A stretch of 55,077 nt of DNA from Desulfobacterales bacterium (GTDB lineage: Bacteria > Desulfobacterota > Desulfobulbia > Desulfobulbales > JAGXFP01): NCBI GenBank assembly GCA_024637225.1, contig JAGXFP010000033.1, positions 1 to 55,077 of the forward strand. Direction: 5' to 3'. The notes under the pieces were generated by a model. That model made no database searches. It was not told where the DNA came from and was given only the letters and a program-made list of their open reading frames with translations. Below, piece after piece: positions 39,901 through 46,160 of the stretch. The position numbers and the translations under genes were made by a program. The first letter of the stretch is position 1. Each line of letters opens with the position of its first letter.

Positions 39901-40653
39901 GTCCTTACGGTTGGCGATCAATTTCCCCAGGCCCTCGACGGTCTCCCGTATATCGCGTTCGGTGGGCATGAAGACCAGGATGTCGCCGCCTTCACGGCGG
40001 TTATGGAGTTCGAAGGCCGCCTCCACCGCCTGCTCGACATAACCGGCCTCATCTTCATCGTCACCGGGCAGATAACGGACCTCGACCGGATGGGTCCGTC
40101 CGGAAACCTCGATCACCGGCGCGTCGTCAAAGGCCTTGGCGAATTTATCGGTATCTATGGTCGCCGAGGTGATGATCAGCTTGAGATCGCAGCGCCGGTC
40201 CAGCAGACGGCGGAGGATGCCGAGCAGGAAATCGGTATTGAGGCTGCGTTCATGGGCCTCGTCGATGATGATCGTATCGTAACCGCTCAGCTCTTTGTCA
40301 CCGCGGGCCTCGGCAAGGAGAATACCGTCGGTCATAAACTTGATCCGGGTCGCCGCCGTGGTCCGGTCGGCGAATCGGATCTTGCAGCCGACCAGACCGG
40401 CTCCGGCAGAGCCCAGCTCTTCCGAGACCCGGCCTGCCACAGAGGTCGCCGCCAGCCGCCGAGGCTGGGTGCAGCCGATCATCTTCTCGCGGCCGCGCCC
40501 CGCCTCCAGACACATCTTGGCCAGCTGGGTCGACTTGCCCGAACCGGTATCACCGGCAATGATCAGTACCTGATGATCGCGGATCGCCTCGACTATTTCA
40601 CGGCGGCATGCCGAAATCGGCAGTTCCTGGGGATATTCAATCTGTAATGCCAT
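36925..40653 (-). CDS. hrpA: ATP-dependent RNA helicase HrpA (DEAH-box)
   Basis: A 1242-residue DEAH/RHA helicase, close in length to E. coli HrpA (about 1300), which rescues stalled ribosomes. Walker A GDTGSGKST is at about residues 35-43 and the DEAH box is in IIIDEAHERS. SATI is present, and the motif VI region reads ADQRKGRCGRTAPG. The helicase-associated, OB-fold and C-terminal DUF3418 regions follow. The start at 40653 was chosen over 40701 because GGAAG lies seven bases upstream and the protein there begins like homologues. It is transcribed alone from a region crowded with repeats. Confidence 0.94.
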   Translation of the reverse strand: MALQIEYPQELPISACRREIVEAIRDHQVLIIAGDTGSGKSTQLAKMCLEAGRGREKMIGCTQPRRLAATSVAGRVSEELGSAGAGLVGCKIRFADRTTAATRIKFMTDGILLAEARGDKELSGYDTIIIDEAHERSLNTDFLLGILRRLLDRRCDLKLIITSATIDTDKFAKAFDDAPVIEVSGRTHPVEVRYLPGDDEDEAGYVEQAVEAAFELHNRREGGDILVFMPTERDIRETVEGLGKLIANRKDSKGAATVLPLFGRLSGGDQNRIFRAARGRKIVVATNVAETSITVPGIRYVVDTGLARISIYNARAGTSKLPIRPISRASADQRKGRCGRTAPGICLRLYAEEDYLGREEFTRPEIQRADLADVILRMLFLGLGDPRDFPFIDPPTPRAIGDGYKLLWELGAIKMKDGNRDTASLTGRGKIMAHLPLDPRITRMIIEARELNAVSEVVVVAAALSIADPRVRPADREKEADLAHAGFASGSDFFSFLKIWSECAKLPSQGRLRKFCKQNFLSYQRIREWRDIHEQIRAALGRQKGFRFDDAPATPDNIHRAVLSGNIRNIGLRKAKNIYQAARDKDMMIFPGSALFNKGGKWVMAAELVETSRLFARCVANIKVEWIEPLAGHLCKYSWAEPHWEKKRGQVVAFENVTLFGLLIEARRKVNFGPHKPEEAREIFIQEGLVETELGGGFPFLDHNRNMIDHFRELEDRLRQRDVMVDDWTLYRFYDERLPKDVYDRTGLTRLLKKMGSDDFLRMGEDDIVRRAPDTEQLAQFPEELDVGGFTCKATYRFQPGAEDDGITVNIPIDLLPQVDPARLEWLVPGMLLEKIIFLLKGLPKALRRQLIPVPDTARAIFAELPFGRGNFYGALQELVMTGKQVRIERGDWPLDSLSDHLKVRFCLIDSRGRIIKVSRNFADLAAPSRKSPSGDLLLEVKKEWQRDDLAGWDFTGLPENIPIKDLQGRLQGFAWPGLEIDEQGRVNLRLFADREEAARRTKAGLPALYLKNFQKPGKIIKEFALGKECWAFYEGLGGREEVDRDLAFFILAEIFAARDGVIPGRRVFEERLALVKEKGLPRLGRELLEQVKAVLRERRAVLDQINRYENMAGPRTAKNRIGDFRDHLESVLPADFLKTIDDRRLRNAPRYLKGLSVRMERAHVDPGRDAMREEQVRVHEERLESVRDHQSYSLDYQRVLTEYREMIDEFRISVYAQELKTAFPVSLKRLDKKWRELKALG

Positions 40654-40730
40654 CAATTTCTTCCGTTTGCGATATGTAGAACGGCACACGCCGAATCGCA
40701 TATAATATCAGGTTTTGACGCCCCGTGCAT

Positions 40731-40848
40731 TGATGGCGTCACAGAAATCGCCAGCTCCTGCGTTGCTGCAAATTGTCTCGTCATTGCAGCGTACTGAAGT
40801 ACGCTTCATTCCTGGAAATTTGCTCGCCTTGGATCTTACGATTTCTGT
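40731..40848 (-). repeat. Repeat family C, copy 2
   Basis: The minus-strand sequence matches the copy at 10082-10196, including GATCCAAGGCG, GAATGAAGCGTACTTCAGTA and GCAACGCAGGAGCTGGCGA. It also has CAGAAATCG/CGATTTCTG ends that copy 1 lacks. Confidence 0.9.
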
Positions 40849-40911
40849 CTTAGCCAACCGTGACTTGCGAGTATGACATAATTGATAAACCCACAAAAAG
40901 AGATTTACCAC

Positions 40912-40998
40912 GTCATTGCGAGGAGCCAAGCGACGAAGCAATCAAGTATTTTCAGCTAGTTACAGCTTTCTGGATTGCTTCGCTCGGCTCGCAATGAC
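40912..40998. repeat. REP-like inverted repeat (TCATTGCGAG type), copy 2
   Basis: The arms GTCATTGCGAGGAGCCAAGC and CTTCGCTCGGCTCGCAATGA frame a short centre with CTAGTT, as in the copy at 7114-7201. Confidence 0.88.
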
Positions 40999-41104
40999 TT
41001 GAGCGGAATAACTCATACCCATTCCGCAGCCGCTGTGCATAAAAGGTATAAGGAACCGCCAGAAAGTGTTTCAACATGAAGAATAAATTTCGTGCCGACC
41101 TCAC

Positions 41105-41170
41105 TTTCCCCTTTCCCCATATCCCTTGCCCTTGAACACCTTGAATCTTGAATCTTGAACCTTAAATACC
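41105..41170. repeat. Heptad array 5' of the FmdB-like gene
   Basis: TTGAATC, TTGAACC and CCCTTGA units. The stretch 41125-41163 is the reverse complement of 41553-41584 except for one extra 7-base unit, so inverted arrays flank the gene. Confidence 0.85.
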
Positions 41171-41267
41171 TAATTCCCCACTTTACAAAAGTGATCCCGA
41201 TGAATATTTTAGCAATAGGTTAAATAACAATTTCTTTGTATTCTTAAAAAATAAACGGAGGAATCTC

Positions 41268-41483
41268 ATGCCCATCTACGAATACAAATGCAGTGACTGC
41301 AAGACGAACTTTGAAGTGATTGTCAACAATAGCGGTGACGATAAAGATCCTAAGTGCGCTAAATGCGGCAGCGCCAGAGTCAAGAAAACCATTTCCGCTT
41401 CCAGCTTTCGGATTTCTTCGGGACGCTCATCGGTTCCGGCAGGGGCTCTGTCGGGATGCGCTTCCAAATCGGGTTTCTCCTGA
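41268..41483 (+). CDS. FmdB-family zinc-ribbon protein
   Basis: A 71-residue protein beginning MPIYEYKCSDCKTNFEV, the hallmark of FmdB/CxxC_CXXC_SSSS regulatory proteins. The second CxxC is CAKCG (about 35-39), and the Ser-rich C-terminus also fits the family. The two CxxC pairs should bind zinc. Members are proposed regulators, but a defined role is known for few. GGAGG lies seven bases before the ATG. It sits alone between inverted heptad arrays. Confidence 0.92.
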   Translation: MPIYEYKCSDCKTNFEVIVNNSGDDKDPKCAKCGSARVKKTISASSFRISSGRSSVPAGALSGCASKSGFS

Positions 41484-41534
41484 GGATGACCGGAAACCGG
41501 CCCGTGCGGCCGGTCAACTCAGGTAGGAGTAAGG

Positions 41535-41600
41535 TGTGAGGAGTTAGATTGCAAGGTTCAAGATTCAAGGTGTTCAAGGGCAAGGTAATGTGAGGGGTTA
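41535..41600. repeat. Heptad array 3' of the FmdB-like gene
   Basis: GGTTCAAGATTCAAGGTGTT in the sense orientation of the gene, inverted relative to the array at 41105-41170 and one unit shorter. Confidence 0.85.
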
Positions 41601-41770
41601 GGGTCAAGCTCCCTTTTCACTTGGGCTCCCAAAAGGTGAACTCATAAAAAGTCGCCACTGATCAGCTGAGCGCACTTCGACGAGCTCGGCACAAGCGTTA
41701 AATCAATAGGTTGCCCCGCCCATCCTGAGCCTGTCGAAGGAAGGGTTTATCCGACTATTGTGCGACGCCT

Positions 41771-41800
41771 AAAAAAAAAGCCCCCGGCATAACCGGAGGC
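41771..41800 (-). terminator. Intrinsic terminator of the cold-shock gene
   Basis: On the minus strand GCCTCCGG-TTATG-CCGGGGGC is followed by nine Ts, 27 bases after the stop codon. This is a textbook Rho-independent terminator. Confidence 0.93.
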
Positions 41801-41826
41801 TCTGAAATAACTATTTTAAAAAACAG

Positions 41827-42027
41827 TTACTTTTTCCGGACGTTGGCGGCAGCCGGTCCTTTCGGTCCATCAACTATCTCGAACTCGACTTCGTCCCCTT
41901 CCCCAAGGGTTTTGAAGCCATCACCGGCAATAGCGGTGTAGTGGACAAAAACATCGTTGCCGTCTTCCCGCTCGATAAAACCGAATCCTTTAGACTCATT
42001 AAACCACTTCACTTTTCCCTGTAACAT
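41827..42027 (-). CDS. Cold-shock domain protein
   Basis: A 66-residue CspA-family RNA chaperone. RNP1 reads KGFGFI (about 13-18) and RNP2 reads VFVHY (about 26-30). The whole protein is one OB-fold barrel ending in [10 protein letters not shown]. The ATG at 42027 is preferred over a GTG six bases upstream, because AGGAG lies at the right distance only from the ATG. It ends in a strong intrinsic terminator and is monocistronic. The ~100-base leader has a run of Ts but no clear cold-box. Confidence 0.95.
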   Translation of the reverse strand: MLQGKVKWFNESKGFGFIEREDGNDVFVHYTAIAGDGFKTLGEGDEVEFEIVDGPKGPAAANVRKK

Positions 42028-42461
42028 TTCCACTCCTGTCGTACTAATTGACGGGCATTTCCGAAGCCTGAACCTTCATGACCCGGAGCGAGCCCAAAAA
42101 AACTGCACAAAAAAACATGTTTATTTGTGCGGTCAACTCAAAATGTAAAGGATCTGGTCTGCACGATTCGTCTAAAAGCAAATAATAACCAGCCTATATC
42201 GCCTATACCAAACAATTTTTCATTTTGCCATAAAAAAAACCTGACCCGCATATCCATTGGAAAAAGCAAGTTTAAGGGACAAGGTTCGAGCCTCAAGCCT
42301 CAAGCCTCAAGCCTCAAGCTTCAAGCTTCAAGCCTCGCCTTGTCCCTTGTCCCTTAACCTTGAACCTTAATAAAGCATTTCACCTTGACAGGTTTTTTTC
42401 TATTCAGTTTATTGTAGCGATCATTTTCGCAATATTTCTCCCGCAACCCAGAGGTTGGCAT
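42028..42461. other. Divergent region with inverted heptad array
   Basis: The region separates the cold-shock gene (-) and mtnP (+). A heptad array of TCAAGCC/TCAAGCT units occupies about 42272-42370. TTAAGGGACAAGG (42272-42284) and CCTTGTCCCTTAA (42345-42357) form its inverted ends. The rest is AT-rich and probably holds both promoters. Confidence 0.7.
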
Positions 42462-43226
42462 ATGGTAAAGATCGGCATAATTGGAGGTTCCGGACTCGAC
42501 GATCCCGGCATCCTTAAAGACCCCGTCGAAAAGGCGGTTGACACACCCTACGGGACTCCCTCCTCTACCCTGACCTGCGGCAAGATCGAAGGCGTGGATA
42601 TCGCCATCCTCGCCCGCCATGGCAAGGATCACTCGATCCACCCCGGCGGCGTCAATTTCAGGGCCAACATCTGGGCCTTGAAAGAATACGGCTGTACCCA
42701 TATCCTGGCGGCGACGGCGGTCGGTTCGCTGCGCCGGGAGATCGAACCGGGCGACCTGGTCTTTCCGGATCAGTTCATCGATCATACCCGCAGGCGGGAA
42801 ACCACCTTTTTCGATGAAAACACGGTGGTTCACACCCCGATGGCCGAACCGTTCTGCCCGAATCTGCGGGAGCTGCTGGCCGAATCGGCAGCCGGACTCA
42901 AGATCAAACACCACCGGAACAAAACCATAGTAACCATTGAAGGCCCTCGCTTTTCCACCAAAGCGGAAAGCCACATGTTCAGGAGCTGGAACTGCGACGT
43001 GATCAACATGAGTACGGTTCCGGAGGTAAATCTGGCCCGGGAACAGAAAATCCATTACGCGACCACCGCCATGTCGACCGACTACGATTGCTGGCATGAA
43101 GACGAGGAACCGGTAACCTGGGAAATGATTGTCGCGACCATGCAACGCAATTCAGACCGGGTTATCCGGCTGTTCATGGATGTCATCCCCAAAATAAAAG
43201 AATACGACGATGTCTGTTCAACCTAG
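42462..43226 (+). CDS. mtnP: S-methyl-5'-thioadenosine phosphorylase
   Basis: A 254-residue enzyme that splits 5'-methylthioadenosine with phosphate into adenine and methylthioribose-1-phosphate (methionine and purine salvage). The phosphate-binding GIIGGSGL is at 5-12. RHGKDHSIHPGGVNFRANI lies at about 52-70 and NMSTVPEVNLARE in the middle. TDYDCWHEDEE is typical of MTAP rather than of purine nucleoside phosphorylases. The ATG at 42462 has GAGG seven bases upstream; a longer frame upstream runs into heptad repeats. It is followed by apt, which recycles the released adenine. A methylthioinosine phosphorylase is the main alternative. Confidence 0.9.
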   Translation: MVKIGIIGGSGLDDPGILKDPVEKAVDTPYGTPSSTLTCGKIEGVDIAILARHGKDHSIHPGGVNFRANIWALKEYGCTHILAATAVGSLRREIEPGDLVFPDQFIDHTRRRETTFFDENTVVHTPMAEPFCPNLRELLAESAAGLKIKHHRNKTIVTIEGPRFSTKAESHMFRSWNCDVINMSTVPEVNLAREQKIHYATTAMSTDYDCWHEDEEPVTWEMIVATMQRNSDRVIRLFMDVIPKIKEYDDVCST

Positions 43227-43228
43227 GA

Positions 43229-43450
43229 CCTGAATCCGTGACGGCTTAGTTGGGAATTTTATTTTATTCGTTTGTTGTTACGTAATATAATCGTTTTTTC
43301 ACTGGGTCACCTCGATTCCCCCGCCGCCCTGCGGGGCGCCCGATAACGGCGCATATGCTGCGTTGACAACTCGTTGATATACCATCGGTATTATCAACAT
43401 TGTTGTCGCCTTGCATTTGCACTGTTTTCGAACGCTCACGGATTCAGGTA
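43229..43450. repeat. Element with ACCTGAATCCGTGA terminal inverted repeats
   Basis: ACCTGAATCCGTGA (43229-43242) and its exact complement (43437-43450) bound a ~222-bp segment. The inside carries GGGGCGCC-like and GATATACCATCGGTATTATC palindromes. It begins two bases after the mtnP stop codon. A related end (CCTGAATCCGGGACGGCTT) is at about 44800-44818, and TCAATCCGTGAGCG occurs at about 44602. Confidence 0.82.
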
Positions 43451-43463
43451 GGAGAAAAAAGCA

Positions 43464-43997
43464 ATGCCGATAAAATCTAGAATAAGAACCGTCCCAGATT
43501 ACCCCAAGAAGGGCATCATGTTCAGGGATATCACCACCCTGATCCAGGATCCGGTCGGTTTCAGACTGGTGATCGACAACTTCACCCACCGCTACCTCGA
43601 AGGCGACTTCGCATTCGACATCATAGTAGGCATCGAGGCCCGGGGCTTTATCATGGGCGGCGCCCTTTCCTACACCCTGGCTAAAGGATTTGTGCCGATC
43701 CGCAAAAAGGGCAAACTCCCCCACGATGTGGTTTCCCAGGAATATGACCTGGAGTACGGCACCGACATTATCGAGATCCACAAAGACGCCTTTCCGGAAG
43801 GGGCGAGAGTTCTTCTGGTTGACGACCTGCTGGCCACCGGCGGCACTGCCCTGGCGGCGGCCGAACTGATCGAAAAAATCGGCGGGGTTGTCGTGGAAAT
43901 GGCCTTTATCGTCAACCTGCCCGATGTCGGCGGCGAAAAGAAGCTCAAGGACAAGGGATACGCGATCTACTCCCAGACCGAATTCGAGGGTGACTGA
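43464..43997 (+). CDS. apt: Adenine phosphoribosyltransferase
   Basis: The enzyme converts adenine and PRPP to AMP. It is 177 residues long, the normal family length. The PRPP loop VLLVDDLLATGGTA is at 116-129, EARGF at 58-62 in the core, and the N-terminal PDYPKKGIMFRDIT is characteristic of Apt. AGGAG lies about ten bases before the ATG. It follows mtnP after a repeat element and precedes a HupE-like gene by two bases. Adenine released by MTA phosphorylase is its natural substrate here. Confidence 0.96.
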   Translation: MPIKSRIRTVPDYPKKGIMFRDITTLIQDPVGFRLVIDNFTHRYLEGDFAFDIIVGIEARGFIMGGALSYTLAKGFVPIRKKGKLPHDVVSQEYDLEYGTDIIEIHKDAFPEGARVLLVDDLLATGGTALAAAELIEKIGGVVVEMAFIVNLPDVGGEKKLKDKGYAIYSQTEFEGD

Positions 43998-43999
43998 AG

Positions 44000-44587
44000 A
44001 TGTCCGGATTGATCATCGCAATCCTGATTGTCCTGATCAGTCCCGCTGTCGCCATGGCCCACGCCCCCGGCGGCGAAGGCGGATTTCTGACAGGACTGAC
44101 CCATCCGGTTCTCGGCTTCGATCACCTGCTGGCCATGCTCAGCGTGGGCATCCTCAGCGCCCGGATGGGCGGCCGGGCGATCTGGGCCGTCCCGGCTACC
44201 TTCGTAACGGTGATGGCCCTAGGCGCCTTAATCGGGGCAAAAGCGGTCAACATCCCCGGCGTGGAATACGGCATAGCCCTGTCGGTCCTGATCCTGGGCT
44301 TTGCCCTGGCCCTGGAGAAAAATCTGCCGGCGATCTGGGCCATGGCGGGAGTGGGCTTCTTTGCCATATTCCACGGCCATGCCCATGGCACCGAAATGCC
44401 GGCCATCGTCAAACCGGTCATCTACGCTGCCGGATTTCTAATGGGAACCGCGGCCATTCATATAGCCGGCGTGATAGTGGGATTTTTACCAGGAAAAACC
44501 GGAAGAGGCGCGGCAATCCTCCGCTATGTGGGAGCGGGGATATCCGGAGTGAGGGTGCATATCCTTTACATTCTGACCAAATACTGA
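44000..44587 (+). CDS. HupE/UreJ-family membrane protein
   Basis: A 195-residue polytopic membrane protein. A signal peptide covers about 1-20 and leaves an N-terminal His (HAPGGEGG). The family motif GLTHPVLGFDHLLAMLSVG lies at about 32-50. More His residues (FHGHAHGTE) lie in a later loop, and about six to seven helices are visible. Relatives transport nickel or cobalt or accompany hydrogenase or urease, but neither enzyme is encoded nearby. It is coupled to apt by a two-base gap. The last ~15 residues (GVRVHILYILTKY) look atypical for the family and might reflect a modified end. Confidence 0.88.
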   Translation: MSGLIIAILIVLISPAVAMAHAPGGEGGFLTGLTHPVLGFDHLLAMLSVGILSARMGGRAIWAVPATFVTVMALGALIGAKAVNIPGVEYGIALSVLILGFALALEKNLPAIWAMAGVGFFAIFHGHAHGTEMPAIVKPVIYAAGFLMGTAAIHIAGVIVGFLPGKTGRGAAILRYVGAGISGVRVHILYILTKY

Positions 44588-44665
44588 CGATTTACATTCC
44601 CTCAATCCGTGAGCGGGGTGAATCATGACGACTCAGGAAAAAATGATTGTTTCATCTAAAAACCG

Positions 44666-44818
44666 ATAAAGCTGAGTGGAGCAGCTTGACCTGCTCGTCC
44701 GAAACTTTAAATACCGCGAAGCAAATGTCCTCCTCAAAGGGAGGATTGAACAGAACCATTGGGGTGCCCTGTAGGTAAAAAGCAGAATTTCCTACCAAGC
44801 CGTCCCGGATTCAGGATT
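44666..44818 (-). repeat. Repeat family B, copy 4 (long form)
   Basis: Reading the minus strand, the order is CCTGAATCCGGGACGGCTT, CAGGGCACCCCAATGGTTC, CAATCCTCCCTTTGAGGAGG, TTTGCTTCGCGG, TTTCGGACGAGCAGG and AAGCTGCTCCACTCAGCTTT. This matches 9783-9933 module for module. It starts about eight bases after the stop codon of the MORN gene. Confidence 0.88.
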
Positions 44819-44826
44819 GCATTACC

Positions 44827-45330
44827 TTACCGAACATTCCAGAACTTGTCCTTGCCGACATATTCTCCATCAATCCAATAGCCTTGCCTTTCTTCCCTGC
44901 CTCCGACAGTACTTACCCCGTAACCGCTCGGCAGACCGTTATGCCAGTGCCCCTGATAGCTGCTCCCGTCGGGATTGACCTCGACCCCCTGCCCTTCGGC
45001 CACGCCGTATTTCCACTCTCCGTTATATTCCCGTCCGTCCCGAAGCTGAAAAACCCCATAACCATGGGGACGGCCATTTTTATATTCACCCTCGTAACTG
45101 CTGCCGTCGGGCAGAGTCATCCGGCCCCGGCCATGCTCCTTACCGTTCAGCCACTCACCGACGTATAAGGCACCGGAGGAATATTCAAAGGTTCCCGTAC
45201 CGTTTTCACAATTGCCCTCTATAATTTTGCCAGTCCTGGCCGATAACGAAGCCGGCGCAATGAAAAACATTGCAAACACAAACAAAGCAAGGCATACGAC
45301 CGTTCCTGATTTCATCCCATCCCAACTCAT
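44827..45330 (-). CDS. MORN-repeat protein, exported
   Basis: A 167-residue protein. A signal peptide/anchor covers about 8-31 (VVCLALFVFAMFFIAPASLSA). About five MORN repeats follow, such as YVGEWLNGKEHGRGRM, YEGEYKNGRPHGYGVF and YNGEWKYGVAEGQGV, with the YxGxWxxGxxxGxG pattern. MORN repeats are associated with membrane or protein contacts; no enzyme domain is present. The start at 45330 has GGGGAGA upstream, and the longer frame overlaps the preceding gene. It is last in the MinD-like operon. Confidence 0.85.
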   Translation of the reverse strand: MSWDGMKSGTVVCLALFVFAMFFIAPASLSARTGKIIEGNCENGTGTFEYSSGALYVGEWLNGKEHGRGRMTLPDGSSYEGEYKNGRPHGYGVFQLRDGREYNGEWKYGVAEGQGVEVNPDGSSYQGHWHNGLPSGYGVSTVGGREERQGYWIDGEYVGKDKFWNVR

Positions 45331-45364
45331 TCTTCTCCCCCCGCTCCTCGCTCCAACCCTGCAA

Positions 45365-45637
45365 TCATCTCCTGTTGCTGTTGCAAGCGCATACCTGATC
45401 AATAACATTTTCCAGATTATAAAAAAACTTCAAAGCCCCTTCGTTGTCCGGATTATTCCGCAACTCGTCTTCATAAATGGCGAACAACCTGGTAATAACG
45501 TGCAGGGTTTCATTTTCCGGTAATTCACCGAGATCGCCCCACAGCTCGTTTATCGATCGCATCGAAAAATCCCTTTCCGGAAAATATTGAGATTTGAATC
45601 CCCCGGCCGGAATGATCTTATTTGGCGCCATCCCCAT
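45365..45637 (-). CDS. Small acidic protein, unknown, in MinD-like operon
   Basis: A 90-residue protein of unrecognised family with a predicted mostly helical C-terminal part (LHVITRLFAIYEDELRNN). The C-terminus contains a CxC pair (CACNSNRR). It overlaps the end of the J-like/HTH gene by 20 bases, indicating translational coupling. It may be an adaptor of the MinD-like system. It is called because of the overlap, strand and absence of better frames. Confidence 0.65.
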   Translation of the reverse strand: MGMAPNKIIPAGGFKSQYFPERDFSMRSINELWGDLGELPENETLHVITRLFAIYEDELRNNPDNEGALKFFYNLENVIDQVCACNSNRR

Positions 45638-46160
45638 GATACTGCCTGAAGTTATCCATATAGCTTCCCGTCACCTTCTCCGCGTCAAGAGACAGGAATT
45701 TGGCGTAGTTTAAAACAAATCCCCTGGTGTAAACCGCAACCGGCAATTCAGCAAAATTATCCGCTTCGATATTGGCCAGATGTTCGCGCTGAATCCGGGT
45801 TTCCATCGCCATGTCGTCCAGGGAAATCTCGAGCCGTTGACGAATTTCCTTCAGCGCGGCGCCGTTAAACCCATCAATTCCGGCCACCAGGCTGTCGACC
45901 AGGGCGGAGACGGCACGCCTTTCCTCGCTAACCATCTCGGACAAGGCCCGATAAGAATCCTCGATCCCTTGCAGAATATCCGCCTTATCTTCAGCGGAGA
46001 TCTCCTCCGACATGGCCGTGATGGCCAGGGAGTCGTTTAACAGGGATTCGTTCAAATAGATATCCTTGAGCAGAAGATAGGCCTTGTTGATCTCAGCCGG
46101 GCTCGCTTTCATATCCAATTCGAGGGTCTCGAAATGATGCCTGTGGGCTTCTCGATTCAT
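45618..46160 (-). CDS. J-like / RodZ-type HTH protein
   Basis: A 180-residue protein. The N-terminal ~75 residues (HFETLELDMKASPAEINKAY...GIEDSYRALSE) look like a degenerate J-domain without the HPD motif. The C-terminal half is a Cro/RodZ-type helix-turn-helix (about 105-170) with LKEIRQRLEISLDDMAMETR and the typical YTRGFVLNYAKFL. It lacks the transmembrane segment of RodZ. It overlaps the MinD-like gene by one base (TGATG), which implies stoichiometric co-production. It may recruit the ATPase or bind DNA; the target is unknown. Confidence 0.78.
   Translation of the reverse strand: MNREAHRHHFETLELDMKASPAEINKAYLLLKDIYLNESLLNDSLAITAMSEEISAEDKADILQGIEDSYRALSEMVSEERRAVSALVDSLVAGIDGFNGAALKEIRQRLEISLDDMAMETRIQREHLANIEADNFAELPVAVYTRGFVLNYAKFLSLDAEKVTGSYMDNFRQYHGDGAK

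Noticed and set aside
42272..42370. CRISPR-like array
   Set aside because: Units are 7 bases long, contiguous and without spacers; no cas genes are present.
45331..45408. Longer N-terminus of the MORN protein
   Set aside because: It overlaps the preceding gene and lacks a start signal; the signal peptide fits the start at 45330.
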